NCBI GenBank assembly: GCA_036506795.1
Contig: DASXRC010000021.1
Location: 20,471-84,470, forward strand
Source of the DNA: DASXRC01 sp036506795
GTDB lineage: Bacteria; Actinomycetota; Actinomycetes; Mycobacteriales; Micromonosporaceae
Length of the DNA stretch: 64,000 nucleotides
Direction of reading: 5' to 3'
The notes beneath the pieces are model-generated. The model made no database searches. It had not been told where the DNA came from and saw nothing but the letters and a program-made list of their open reading frames with translations. Below are positions 36,197-45,466 of this stretch, piece by piece (within the stretch, counting starts at the first letter, position 1; every line of letters begins with the position of its first letter). Position numbers and translations under genes: made by a program.

Positions 36197-37486
36197 TCAG
36201 TGCGGCAGCGCGTCCGCGATCTCCGCGAGAGCGGCCTTGAGGACGTCGTAGCCGGCGTCCGTGATCTTGTGTTGGCGATGCAGTCTGACCACCCGGTCGG
36301 CGGTCACCTGCATCGTGTTCCACGCGGCGGTTGGCTGGTTGGCGGCCACCGAACGCGCGGCGTCGCCGAGCCGACGGTCGAGCTCCTGGGCGGACCGCGA
36401 GGTGAGCTCGCCGTCCTGGACGAGCCCCGGGAGGCGGCTCCGGAGTGCCGCGATGAGTAGGGCGGCGCGGGGGGCCCGCGACGCCGACGCGGTGGGCGTC
36501 GGTGACGGTGACGGTGACGGCGACGCGTCCGGCGTGGCCGTCGGTTCGGTCACGGTTTCGATGATCGTCGGTGAGGCGGGCGCGGACGGCGCGGCCGCCG
36601 GACGACCGCGGTCACGCGACACGAGAGCCACCGTCAGCAAGGTGACCAGCACGGCGACCGCCACGGCGGCTAGAATCGCGGGACGCCGCCAACGGCTCCA
36701 TTCCGCCGCGGTCGCGGAGTGCCGCGGTCGACCGACGGCAACCGTCCGCGCGGGGGGCCACTCCGGGGCCTCCGTCAGGCGTCGCCCCGCCTCCTCCGCG
36801 CTGAGCGCCGGGCCGGACGGGTTGGCCGGATTGACGGCTAGCAGCTGGCCGACGAGGGCGGCCAGCTCGGGGGAGACATCGAGGCGCTGATCGCGCAGGG
36901 CCGGCACGGCGCCGTGGTGGTCGACGGGCGGCGGACCGCCGACGAGCATCGCGTACAGCAGCCAACCCACCGCGTACAGGTCGGTGCGCGGATCGTTCGG
37001 GGTGTCCGCGCGCAGGTGGGCGATGCCGAAGCCGCCCACCTTCACCACGCCGTCCGGACCGAGCAGGACGTCGTCGGGGCCGAGGTCACGATGGACCACG
37101 CCCGCGGCGTGCACCGCCGACAGGGCAGCGCAGATCTGCGCTGCGATGTCGACGGCCCGGGTCGCCGGCAGCGGACCAGCCGCCAGAACCGCGGCCAACG
37201 ACGGGCCGTCCACGAGCTCGAGCACCTGGTACGCGTGGCCACCTTCGAGTCCTGAGTCGTAGACCGCGACGGTGTTCGGGTGCGCCAGGCCCGCCACCGC
37301 GCGGGCCTCGGCGTCGAGTCGCCGCAGGGCGACCGGGTCGTCGAGCGCGGACGCCGAGAGCATCCGCACGGCGACCGGGTTGCCGAGATGCACGTCGCGC
37401 GCCGACCACACCTCCGACACCGCGTCCCGGCCGAGCATTCGGTCGAGCTGGAAGCGGTTGCCCACGAGTGTCGGCACGACCGACAT
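36197..37486 (-). CDS. Membrane Ser/Thr kinase-like protein, predicted pseudokinase
   Basis: A 429-residue PknB-type layout: kinase-like domain 10-265, one membrane helix (AILAAVAVAVLVTLLTVALV) near 290, a Pro/Ser/Thr-rich linker and a C-terminal helical extracellular part. Catalytic motifs are lost. The glycine loop reads GRDAVSEVW; the ATP-anchoring Lys is Arg41 (VAVRML); the catalytic loop is HRDLGPDDVLL, with the Lys and Asn replaced; DFG is GFG at 152-154, so the metal-binding Asp is gone; the activation segment is very short. Asp134 of HRD remains. It probably senses or scaffolds rather than phosphorylates. Start 37486 was chosen over a GTG at 37504. Confidence 0.85.
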   Translation of the reverse strand: MSVVPTLVGNRFQLDRMLGRDAVSEVWSARDVHLGNPVAVRMLSASALDDPVALRRLDAEARAVAGLAHPNTVAVYDSGLEGGHAYQVLELVDGPSLAAVLAAGPLPATRAVDIAAQICAALSAVHAAGVVHRDLGPDDVLLGPDGVVKVGGFGIAHLRADTPNDPRTDLYAVGWLLYAMLVGGPPPVDHHGAVPALRDQRLDVSPELAALVGQLLAVNPANPSGPALSAEEAGRRLTEAPEWPPARTVAVGRPRHSATAAEWSRWRRPAILAAVAVAVLVTLLTVALVSRDRGRPAAAPSAPASPTIIETVTEPTATPDASPSPSPSPTPTASASRAPRAALLIAALRSRLPGLVQDGELTSRSAQELDRRLGDAARSVAANQPTAAWNTMQVTADRVVRLHRQHKITDAGYDVLKAALAEIADALPH

Positions 37487-37666
37487 CCTGCCAGAGCCGT
37501 CCACCGGTCAGCGTGCCACTCGACCTCCGGGGATAACCCTGACCGCCATCGGGGTCCTGGCGCCCGAACTCTTCCGGGATGAGGGCGGGTCGTTCCCGGA
37601 TGGCGCAGGGTCCCGCCGACCCTAGCGTCGGTGGCATTCAGGAATCTCACAGGAGGGGAGCCCGAG

Positions 37667-39892
37667 ATGGGCAGGCGACCGATGACGGTACGGGTGGCGC
37701 GGTGGAGCGCCGAGCACCCGTGGCGTGCCATGGCGCTGTGGGTCGTGTTCGTGGCCGTCTGCTTCGTGGGGGGCACGATGGCCGGCCTCAACCAGGCCAC
37801 CGACGCCGATCAGCGCATCGGCGAGGCTGGCCGCGCCGACGCCATCGCGTCGGCGGGCAACTTCGACAACGCCGCGGTCGAGAACGTGCTGATCACCGCT
37901 CGAGCCGGCGCGCTCGACCCCGCGGCCGCGCGCGCGGCCGCCACCGACGCGACGAACCGGCTGCGGGCCCTACCCGGCGTGGCGAAGGTCGCCGACCCGG
38001 TGTCGGCCCGGAACGGCACGGCGCTGCTCGTGCCGATCACGATGACCGGAGATCCGGAAAAGGCCAGCGACCGCGTGCAGCCGTTGCTGGACGCCACAGC
38101 GGCGGTCCAGGCCGCGCATCCCGAGCTGCGGGTCGAGGAGGTGGGGGGCCCGTCGATCGGTAAGGCACTTGACGACACGCTGGGCAAGGACTTCAAGCGC
38201 GCGGAGGTGCTGAGCCTGCCGGTGACGCTCGCCATTCTCGTGGTGGCGTTCGGTGCTCTCATCGCCGCCGGCGTACCGGTGCTGCTGGCGGTGTCGTCGG
38301 TGGCCGCCGCGATGGGCCTGTCCACTCTGGCCTCGCACCTGGTGCCGGCGACCGACGTGACGAGCAGCGTGATCCTGCTGATCGGCATGGCGGTCGGGGT
38401 TGACTACTCGCTGTTCTACGTGCGGCGAGAACGCGAGGAGCGCGCGAAGGGGAGATCCGGGCTGGACGCGGTCGAGATCGCCGCGGAGACCTCGGGGCAC
38501 GCCGTCGTCGTGTCCGGTCTCGCCGTGTCCATCGCGATGGCGGGCCTGTTCCTGGCCGGCGACATCGTGTTCTCCTCGCTCGCGGTGGGGTCGATCCTGG
38601 TGGTCGCGGTCGCCGTGATCGGGTCGCTGACCGTGCTGCCCGCGCTGCTGGCGAAGCTCGGCCGGTGGGTGGACCGGCCGCGGGTGCCTCTGCTGTGGCG
38701 GCTGACCACGCGGCGTACCGGATCCGACGGCCGGCCTGCGCCGGCCCGGTTCTGGCCGGCGGTGTTGCGCCCCGCGTTGCGGTCGCCCCGGCTGACGCTC
38801 GTGATCTCCGTCGGGCTGCTGCTCGCGCTCGCCGCGCCCGCACTCGGCATGAAGCTGAAGTTCCCGGGCATGGAGGACCTGCCGCGAACCACGCCGGCCA
38901 TGCAGGCGTACGACCGGCTGACCGCGGCGTTCCCGAGCACCGGCACCATTCACGAGGTCGCCGTGCGCGTGCCCGCGGGGGAGGCGGGCGCCGCGCGGGC
39001 GGCCCTGACCGACCTGGCCGACCGGGCGACGGCGAACCCGCTGTTCGCGCCGGCGGAGGTCGACGGTCCGGATATCGAGGTGTCGGCCGACGGACGGGTG
39101 GCGGTGCTCGACGTGGCCACGCCCTACCCCAGCCGCACCGACGAGGCCCGCGAGTCGCTCCAGGTGCTGCGCACCGACCTGGTGCCGGCCACGGTCGGCA
39201 CCCTGCCCGGGTTCGAGTACGCCGTCGGTGGCGACGTCGCGGCGAGCCAGGACTACGCCGCGCATGTCTGGAGCAAGCTGCCCATTGTGGTGGGGTTCGT
39301 GCTGATCCTGACGTTCCTCGTGATGACGCTGACCTTCCGGTCGGTGGTGATCGCGTTGACATCGATCGCGTTGAACCTGCTATCGGCCGCCGCGGCGTAC
39401 GGCCTCGTGGTCCTGGTCTTCCAGGGCAGCTGGGCGGAGGGGTTGCTCGGCTTCACCTCGATGGGCGCCATCGTGTCCTGGTTGCCGCTGTTCCTGTTCG
39501 TGGTCCTCTTTGGACTGTCGATGGACTACCACGTGTTCGTCGTGAGCCGGATCCGGGAGGCCGCGAGCCGGGGGGTGTCCACGCGGGACGCCGTGGCGCA
39601 GGGCATCACCTCGTCGGCCGGCGTGGTAAGCAGCGCGGCGATCGTGATGGTGGGCGTGTTCTCGATCTTCGCGACGCTGAGCACGGTGGACATGAAGCAG
39701 CTCGGGATCGGCCTCGCGGCGGCGATCCTGCTGGACGCTACGATCATCCGTGCGGTCGTGCTGCCATCGCTGATGACGATGCTCGGCCGGGCGAACTGGT
39801 GGGCATCGCGGTTCCTGCGGCCGCGGCCGGCCGCGCCAGCGGCGGAGGAGCGGCAGCCGGAACTGGCCGGTGCGGGCGCCCGGCAGGCATAA
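37667..39892 (+). CDS. MMPL family RND-type transporter
   Basis: A 741-residue MMPL protein with two sets of membrane helices and the duplicated proton-path motifs GMAVGVDYSLFYVRRERE and LFGLSMDYHVFVVSRIREA. A large extracytoplasmic loop follows each first helix. It resembles exporters of lipids or hydrophobic compounds. The ATG has AGGAGGGGAG six bases upstream. It is divergent from the pseudokinase gene and shares the family, but not close sequence, with the MMPL gene at 31251. Confidence 0.92.
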   Translation: MGRRPMTVRVARWSAEHPWRAMALWVVFVAVCFVGGTMAGLNQATDADQRIGEAGRADAIASAGNFDNAAVENVLITARAGALDPAAARAAATDATNRLRALPGVAKVADPVSARNGTALLVPITMTGDPEKASDRVQPLLDATAAVQAAHPELRVEEVGGPSIGKALDDTLGKDFKRAEVLSLPVTLAILVVAFGALIAAGVPVLLAVSSVAAAMGLSTLASHLVPATDVTSSVILLIGMAVGVDYSLFYVRREREERAKGRSGLDAVEIAAETSGHAVVVSGLAVSIAMAGLFLAGDIVFSSLAVGSILVVAVAVIGSLTVLPALLAKLGRWVDRPRVPLLWRLTTRRTGSDGRPAPARFWPAVLRPALRSPRLTLVISVGLLLALAAPALGMKLKFPGMEDLPRTTPAMQAYDRLTAAFPSTGTIHEVAVRVPAGEAGAARAALTDLADRATANPLFAPAEVDGPDIEVSADGRVAVLDVATPYPSRTDEARESLQVLRTDLVPATVGTLPGFEYAVGGDVAASQDYAAHVWSKLPIVVGFVLILTFLVMTLTFRSVVIALTSIALNLLSAAAAYGLVVLVFQGSWAEGLLGFTSMGAIVSWLPLFLFVVLFGLSMDYHVFVVSRIREAASRGVSTRDAVAQGITSSAGVVSSAAIVMVGVFSIFATLSTVDMKQLGIGLAAAILLDATIIRAVVLPSLMTMLGRANWWASRFLRPRPAAPAAEERQPELAGAGARQA

Positions 39893-39921
39893 CTGGGGGC
39901 GCACGGGGGAACTGACGGGCC

Positions 39922-40272
39922 ATGGCGACGTACTCGGTGAACGAGGCGGCCGTGGCCCGCGCCCGGCGGCTCATCGACGCCCGACAGTACGCGTTGAACA
40001 GCGACTGGGGTGAGGTCCAGCCCGGTGCGAAGGCCCAGAACGCGTTCCTGCGGTCGCACTCCTGGGAGGAGTACGCCGAGTGGCACCTCGGGCTGACCGA
40101 GGGTGCGGCGGATGAGACGAAGGCCAGGTACGCGTTCGTCTACGGCGACTTCCGGCGGATTCACCGCACCGGCCTGATCGCGTGCGTGTACCGGGCGGCG
40201 GAGTGGCGGCACAAGGCCATCGAGCTTGCCGCGTTCGACCTCCTGCAGCACCTCGACAGGACGAGCGGCTAG
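39922..40272 (+). CDS. Conserved hypothetical protein
   Basis: A 116-residue soluble, mostly helical protein: NEAAVARARRLIDARQYALN, HSWEEYAEWHLGLTEGAADE and KARYAFVYGDFRRIHRTGLI followed by ACVYRAAEWRHKAIELAA. This is a conserved pattern in actinobacteria; I know of no function. It follows the MMPL gene on the same strand and ends 16 bp before the convergent SDR. Confidence 0.75.
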   Translation: MATYSVNEAAVARARRLIDARQYALNSDWGEVQPGAKAQNAFLRSHSWEEYAEWHLGLTEGAADETKARYAFVYGDFRRIHRTGLIACVYRAAEWRHKAIELAAFDLLQHLDRTSG

Positions 40273-40288
40273 CCCGGCGGTGGCCGGT

Positions 40289-41059
40289 TCACCGGGCGGT
40301 CCACCCGCCGTCGATCAGAATCGTTTCGCCCGTGATGAGAGACGCGGCGGGCGAGACAAGGAACACAACCACACCGGCGACCTCCATCGGTTCCCCGGTG
40401 CGGTGGAGCGCGGCGATGCGCTCGAGGATGTCCGCGCGCATCGCGGGGTCGGCCAGCGCGGCCGCGGTGCCGGGCGTCTCGATGAACGTCGGCGCCACGC
40501 CGTTGACGGTGATCCCATACTGTCCCCACTCGACCGCGAGGCACTTGGTCAGGTGGGCGATGGCGGCCTTCGTCATGCAGTACACCGACTCGCCGGGAAG
40601 CGCCACGAAGCCGGCCTGTGAGCTAAGGTTCACGATCCGGCCGTACTCCTGCTTGATCATTACGCGGCCGGCGGCCTGGCTGGCGAAGAACGTGCCCTTG
40701 AGGTTCACCTCGACCGTGAGATCGAAATCCTCCTCGCGGACCTGCTCCGCCGGATTCTCCGGGCCCAGGCCGGCGTTGTTGACCAGGATGTCGAGCCGGC
40801 CGAGCTGCGCGACGGTCTCGTCGACCGCCGCGAACACCTCTGCGGTGCGCCGCACGTCCATCTGCACCGGGAGCGCGCGGCGGCCCAGCGCCTCCACCTC
40901 GCCGACCAGATCGGTGCCCGCGCCCGCATCCCGCAGCCCGAGCGCCACGTCGGCGCCGGCGCGGGCGAGCGCGAGCGCGACGGCCTGACCGATGCCGCGC
41001 GCCGCGCCCGTGACCAGTGCGACTCGGCCCTCCACGTCGAACCGAGGGAAGGTGTCCAT
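40289..41059 (-). CDS. SDR family oxidoreductase, linked to ROK regulator
   Basis: A 256-residue short-chain dehydrogenase: TGAARGIG for cofactor binding, NNAG, and the catalytic Ser...Tyr-x-x-x-Lys as LSSQAGFVALPGESVYCMTK. The C-terminus is LITGETILIDGGW. Gluconate- or sugar-type dehydrogenases of this subgroup are often found in sugar loci. AGGAGG lies just before the ATG at 41059. It begins 8 bp after the ROK regulator, so the two form an operon, and a role in amino-sugar or sugar-acid metabolism is plausible. Confidence 0.88.
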   Translation of the reverse strand: MDTFPRFDVEGRVALVTGAARGIGQAVALALARAGADVALGLRDAGAGTDLVGEVEALGRRALPVQMDVRRTAEVFAAVDETVAQLGRLDILVNNAGLGPENPAEQVREEDFDLTVEVNLKGTFFASQAAGRVMIKQEYGRIVNLSSQAGFVALPGESVYCMTKAAIAHLTKCLAVEWGQYGITVNGVAPTFIETPGTAAALADPAMRADILERIAALHRTGEPMEVAGVVVFLVSPAASLITGETILIDGGWTAR

Positions 41060-41067
41060 GGTGCCTC

Positions 41068-42243
41068 CTATCCGCCGTTGGGGAAGCCGAGGTTCTGTAT
41101 CAACTCCGTGCGGGCGGCATCGAGAGCGACCTTCAGGGCACCGGTCAGCGACGCCGCCTCGCCGAGCGCGCTGGTCTCGATGCGGGGCGGGAAGGGGACG
41201 TGAGTGTCGACGATCCCCCGGACGGTGGGCAGCAGCATCGCGTTGCTGCCGACGCCGCCGCCGATCACCACCAGCTCGGGGTCGAAGACCGCGCACGCGC
41301 TGGCCACGGTGAGGCCGAGCTGGCGAGCCTCGGCCTCGACGAGCTCTATGGCCGGCGGTACGCCGGCGGCGGCCAACGAGAACAGCTCCTCCACCGTCGT
41401 GGGCCGGGCACCCGGCCAGTTCCGGTGGGCCTTGACGGAGGCCAGGATGCCGTACCCTCCCGCCTCGGCGGCGAGGGGCTCCTTGCCGTGCCCGCCTCGC
41501 TGCGCGGACGGGACCGAGCCGGGTAGGGGCAGGTAGGCCACCTCGCCGGCGGCGCCGTGTGCCCCGCGCACGAGTTGCCCGTCGTGTACGAGGCCCATGC
41601 CGATACCGGCGCCGACCGCCAGGAACGCGAACGTGCGGGCCGACCGGGCGTGGCCGCGCCAGTGCTCGCCCAGCGCCGCGAGGTTGACGTTGTTGTCCAG
41701 CACGATCGGTGCGTCGATGCGCGACTCCAGCGGGGTGAGCAGATCGAACGGGCCGTCCTCGCCGAGGTTGTGGCCGATGGACATGGTCCGGCCGTCCGCG
41801 TGGATTACGCCGGGCGCCGAGACGCCGACCCGGCGGAGCGGACCGAGCCGTCCGTCGACCGTGCGCATGGCCGTGCCGACCATGCGGGCCGCCTGCGCCG
41901 CGATGGCCCGCGCACCGGTGCCCCGCGTCGCCTGCCGCTGCTCGAACTGGACCGTTCCGCCCATGTCGGCAGCCGCGACCCGCACGTTATCGCCGCCGAT
42001 GTCCACCGCGACCAGGTAGCCGACCGTGGGGGCGAGACGGTAGTACGTCGGCGTGCGACCGGGCCGGCCCCGCCGTACGCCGGCGTCGACGATCAGCTCG
42101 TTGTCGACGAGCCGGCGGATCGCCTCGGAGATCGTCGGGCGGGACAGTTGGGTCCGCTCCGCCAGCTCGGGACGGGTCATCGGCACGCTGTCGAGCAACG
42201 CGGTGAGCACGCTGCGTTCGGACGTGTCGACCGGGACGGACAT
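41068..42243 (-). CDS. ROK family transcriptional repressor (NagC/XylR type)
   Basis: A 391-residue ROK protein. N-terminal winged helix: MTRPELAERTQLSRPTISEA then IRRLVDNELIV. The ATPase/sugar-kinase-like fold follows with VAVDIGGDNVRVAAADMGG. The region around GAHGAAGEVAYLPL is the usual sugar-contact loop, but the CxCG(x)xGC zinc motif of sugar-kinase-type members is not seen. The start at 42243 (MSVPVDTSE) has GGAG upstream. It faces the sugar ABC operon; the operator-like site at 42301 is between them. The effector is probably a phosphorylated or free amino sugar, by context. Confidence 0.9.
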   Translation of the reverse strand: MSVPVDTSERSVLTALLDSVPMTRPELAERTQLSRPTISEAIRRLVDNELIVDAGVRRGRPGRTPTYYRLAPTVGYLVAVDIGGDNVRVAAADMGGTVQFEQRQATRGTGARAIAAQAARMVGTAMRTVDGRLGPLRRVGVSAPGVIHADGRTMSIGHNLGEDGPFDLLTPLESRIDAPIVLDNNVNLAALGEHWRGHARSARTFAFLAVGAGIGMGLVHDGQLVRGAHGAAGEVAYLPLPGSVPSAQRGGHGKEPLAAEAGGYGILASVKAHRNWPGARPTTVEELFSLAAAGVPPAIELVEAEARQLGLTVASACAVFDPELVVIGGGVGSNAMLLPTVRGIVDTHVPFPPRIETSALGEAASLTGALKVALDAARTELIQNLGFPNGG

Positions 42244-42269
42244 CTTATCGCTCCTTCGCCAACGCGACC

Positions 42270-42320
42270 TTGACCCAGGACCGCGGACCGAGTACAAGTT
42301 TGTTAAGCAGCCTAATTAAA
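42270..42320 (+). promoter_or_regulatory. Promoter with ROK operator candidate
   Basis: TTGACC (42270-42275) and TACAAG (42293-42298) are spaced 17 bp and could be -35 and -10 boxes for the ABC operon. Directly downstream, TGTTAAGCAGCCTAATTAA (from 42301) forms an AT-rich, partly symmetric site where a repressor would block initiation. The first 11 bases recur upstream of the hexosaminidase gene at 51036-51046 on the other strand. Confidence 0.62.
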
Positions 42321-42339
42321 AGTTGCCCGGGAGGCGACC

Positions 42340-43644
42340 ATGTCAGAGCAGATCGGCGGGCTGTCCAGACGAAACCTCCTTCGGCTATCGGCAATCGCTG
42401 GTGCCGGCGTGGCGCTGGGCGCATGCGATGTGGGTGGAAAAGAGGAGAGCGGTGGCGGGGGAGGGAGCGGCGAAGGCAAGATCACCGCTCTGTTCATGAA
42501 GCAGGCGGGGTACTCCGAAGACGACATCCGCAAGATGACCACGGACTTCCAGACGGCCAATCCCAAGATCACTGTCGAGCCGACGTTCGTGGCGTACGAG
42601 GCGCTGCACGACAAGATCGTGGCCGCTGCACCGGCCGGGACCTTCGATGTCGTGCTCATCGACGTCATCTGGCCGGCGGAGTTCGGCACCAAACGCATCG
42701 TCAGCGATGTCACCGACCAGTTCCCGGCGTCCTGGAAGTCGGACATGCTGGGCGGTGCCCTGGCGACCGCGGTCTACCATGACCGCTACTACGGCGTGCC
42801 GTGGATCCTCGACACCAAGTACTTCTTCCACAACACCGACATGCTCACGAAGGCCGGCGTCGACCCCGCGTCACTGTCCACATGGGACGGCGTCATGGCC
42901 GCCGCCCGCCAGCTGAAGGCCAAGAAGGTCGTCGAGTTCCCGCTGGTCTGGAGCTGGAAGCAGGCGGAGGCGCTCATCTGCGACTACACCCAACTGCTCG
43001 GGGCGTTCGGCGGCAAGTTCCTCTCCGACGACGGCAAGCAGGTCCTGTTCAACACCGGCGGCGGCGTGCAGGCCCTGGAGTTCATGAAGCACTCGATCGA
43101 CGACAAGCTCACCAACCCCAACTCGGTCGAGTCGCTCGAGGAAGACGTCCGGAAGATCTTCTCCGACGGCCAGGCCGCGATGGCGCTGAACTGGACGTAC
43201 ATGTTCAACGCCGCCAACGATCCGGCGCAGTCCAAGATCGCCGGCAAGGTGGCCGTGGGACAGACGCCTGCCGGTCCGAGCGGCGCGCCCGGATGCAACG
43301 GCTCCATGGCGCTGTCGGTCACGTCCGGCAGCAAGAACCAGAAGGCCGCCTGGACGTACGTCAGCTACATGACCAGCGCCGACGTGCAGAACAAGTTCGC
43401 CAAGAGCTCCTTGCCGTGCTGGACCAAGTCGTACGACGACCAGCAGGTGATTTCGAGCCTGCCGCAGGTCGTCGCCGTCGCCAAGAAGGCACTCGGCGAA
43501 ATGATCGTCCGGCCGCAGGTCCCCCGGTACAACGAGATCAGCCAGATCCTCCAGGCCGAGCTGCAGAACGCCCTGCTCGGCAAGAAGCAGCCCAAGAAGG
43601 CCCTGGACGACGCGGCCGGACAGGCCACCGGTCTGTTGGCGTGA
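42340..43644 (+). CDS. Sugar ABC transporter substrate-binding lipoprotein
   Basis: A 434-residue type-1 extracellular solute-binding protein. The leader has twin arginines (SRRNLLRLS, residues 9-17) and a lipobox ending LGAC29, so it is a Tat-exported lipoprotein. The mature part has the family pattern with WTYMFNAAND and TSYMT-like C-terminal blocks. Ligand likely chitobiose, chitosan-derived or another beta-linked oligosaccharide, from the neighbouring hydrolases (inference). Its stop overlaps the first permease start (GTGA). Confidence 0.93.
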   Translation: MSEQIGGLSRRNLLRLSAIAGAGVALGACDVGGKEESGGGGGSGEGKITALFMKQAGYSEDDIRKMTTDFQTANPKITVEPTFVAYEALHDKIVAAAPAGTFDVVLIDVIWPAEFGTKRIVSDVTDQFPASWKSDMLGGALATAVYHDRYYGVPWILDTKYFFHNTDMLTKAGVDPASLSTWDGVMAAARQLKAKKVVEFPLVWSWKQAEALICDYTQLLGAFGGKFLSDDGKQVLFNTGGGVQALEFMKHSIDDKLTNPNSVESLEEDVRKIFSDGQAAMALNWTYMFNAANDPAQSKIAGKVAVGQTPAGPSGAPGCNGSMALSVTSGSKNQKAAWTYVSYMTSADVQNKFAKSSLPCWTKSYDDQQVISSLPQVVAVAKKALGEMIVRPQVPRYNEISQILQAELQNALLGKKQPKKALDDAAGQATGLLA

Positions 43645-44621
43645 CGACGGCCGAGACGTCCCGCCCCCCGCCGGTCCGCCCGGCGCGGGGCGGGGGGCGG
43701 CCGGCGGCACCGTGGCGCGTATGGGTTCGGCCCGCTGGGCGCGGGCAGACCCGGCTCGCCGTGCTGTTGCTGCTGCCGGCCGCCGCAGTCGTCTTCGGCG
43801 TCGTGCTCTACCCGGCCGCGCGCGCCCTCGTCATCTCGTTCTATGACGTCGACAGCCCGTTCCCCGGGGCGTACCCGTTCGTCGGGTTGCGCAACTACAC
43901 CGACGTCCTCAACGACCCTCGACTGTGGATGGCCGCGCGCCACACGCTCTACTTCACCGTCGTGTCTACGGCACTCGAGCTGGTTCTCGGGATCGGCCTG
44001 GCGCTGCTGCTGGCTGCGCCGATCCGGCTGCGATGGCTGTTCCGCGCCGTGGTGATCCTGCCGTGGGCGCTGCCGACGATTGTCAATGGCGCGATGTGGC
44101 GGTGGATCCTCAACGCCCAGTACGGCGCCGCGAACGCTGTGCTCACCCAGCTGCACCTGCAGCAGGACTACCGGTCCTGGCTGGGCACGAGCCCGTTCCT
44201 CGCGCTCAACATGGTGATCGTCGCCGACGTCTGGAAGAACACCTCGCTGGTGGCCTTCTTTCTCCTAGCCGGGCTGCAGACCATTCCCAACGAGTTGTAC
44301 GAGGCGGCTCGGGTCGACGGTGCCGGCACGGTACGGGCGTTCTTCCGCATTACGCTGCCGCTGCTGCGGCCGGCGATCGCGCTCGTCCTCGTGCTGCGGA
44401 CGATCGAGGCTTTCAAGGTCTTCGACATCATCTACGTGATGACCGGTGGCGGCCCCGCGAGTGGCACCCAGACCGTGACGTTCTTCACCTACCTGCAGGC
44501 GTTCTCCGCCCAGCGGTTCAGCGTCGGCGCGGCCCTCGCGTACCTGACAGTGGTGACCATCCTGCTGCTCGCGCTTGTGTACCTGCGCCTGCTGCGCCAG
44601 AGTGAGCTGAGGGCGCCATGA
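43641..44621 (+). CDS. Sugar ABC transporter permease (MalF type)
   Basis: A 326-residue permease with six membrane helices, NFYD-type periplasmic motif RNYTDVL, and the cytoplasmic EAA loop ELYEAARVDGAGTVRAFFRI followed by TLPLLRPAI. GTG start overlaps the binding-protein stop; the gene ends in a 4-bp ATGA overlap with the second permease. It pairs with that permease to form the channel. No ABC ATPase is encoded here, so a shared MsiK-like ATPase elsewhere is expected. Confidence 0.93.
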   Translation: MTTAETSRPPPVRPARGGGRPAAPWRVWVRPAGRGQTRLAVLLLLPAAAVVFGVVLYPAARALVISFYDVDSPFPGAYPFVGLRNYTDVLNDPRLWMAARHTLYFTVVSTALELVLGIGLALLLAAPIRLRWLFRAVVILPWALPTIVNGAMWRWILNAQYGAANAVLTQLHLQQDYRSWLGTSPFLALNMVIVADVWKNTSLVAFFLLAGLQTIPNELYEAARVDGAGTVRAFFRITLPLLRPAIALVLVLRTIEAFKVFDIIYVMTGGGPASGTQTVTFFTYLQAFSAQRFSVGAALAYLTVVTILLLALVYLRLLRQSELRAP

Positions 44622-45466
44622 GGGCTGGCCGCGGCTACCGCGTCTTCGTCAACGTGGCGGCGCTCGTCACGTCCGTGGTCATCCTCGCGCCGTTCGGCTG
44701 GCTGCTCTACTCGTCGCTGGTCGGGCAGACCGACCTCGTGTCCCGGCCGTTGCGCTGGGTCCCCGAGCACGTGACGCTGAGCCGCTACCGGGAGATCTTC
44801 GCCGGTCATGGCATCAGCGCGGCAACCGAGTTCCGCCAGGCGATGGTCAACAGCTTCCTCGTGGCCAGCGGCACGGTACTGGTTTCGCTGACCGTGGGCG
44901 TACTCGGCGGCTACGCCCTGGCCCGGCTGCGGTTCCCGCTGCGACGCACCACGCTGCTGTCGTTCCTTGTCACGTACATGCTGCCGCCGATCACATTGAT
45001 CATTCCGCTGTACCTGCTGATGTCCCGCTTCGGCCTGCTCGACACGAAGGTGGGGCTCGTCGTCGTGTACTGCTCCCTCGCCACGCCGTTCGCGCTGTGG
45101 AACATGAGCAACTTCTTCGGCTCGCTGCCGGCCGAGCTCGAGGACGCGGCCCGGGTGGATGGCTGCAGCCGGCTCGGGGCGCTCGTGCGGGTCGTGCTGC
45201 CGCTGTCGCGGCCGGGCATCATCGCCACGGCGCTGTACGCGTTCCTACTGTGCTGGGACGAATTTCTCTACGCGCTGATCTTCACCTCGACGTCGCGGGC
45301 GAAGACGATTCCGGTCGCGATCGCCGAGTTCACCGGCCGCAATGCGGTGGACTTCGGGCTCATCGCCGCCGGCGGCATCCTGGCGGCGATACCACCCGTG
45401 CTCCTCACCGTGGCCTTCCAGCGGTACTTGGTCAGCGGGCTGACCACCGGGGCGGTTCGGGGATGA
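44618..45466 (+). CDS. Sugar ABC transporter permease (MalG type)
   Basis: A 282-residue permease with six helices and the EAA loop ELEDAARVDGCSRLGALVRV followed by VLPLSRPGI. The N-terminus is short, as in MalG-type partners. It overlaps both neighbours by 4 bp, so the four genes of this operon are translated together. It forms the import channel with the preceding permease. Confidence 0.93.
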   Translation: MRAGRGYRVFVNVAALVTSVVILAPFGWLLYSSLVGQTDLVSRPLRWVPEHVTLSRYREIFAGHGISAATEFRQAMVNSFLVASGTVLVSLTVGVLGGYALARLRFPLRRTTLLSFLVTYMLPPITLIIPLYLLMSRFGLLDTKVGLVVVYCSLATPFALWNMSNFFGSLPAELEDAARVDGCSRLGALVRVVLPLSRPGIIATALYAFLLCWDEFLYALIFTSTSRAKTIPVAIAEFTGRNAVDFGLIAAGGILAAIPPVLLTVAFQRYLVSGLTTGAVRG

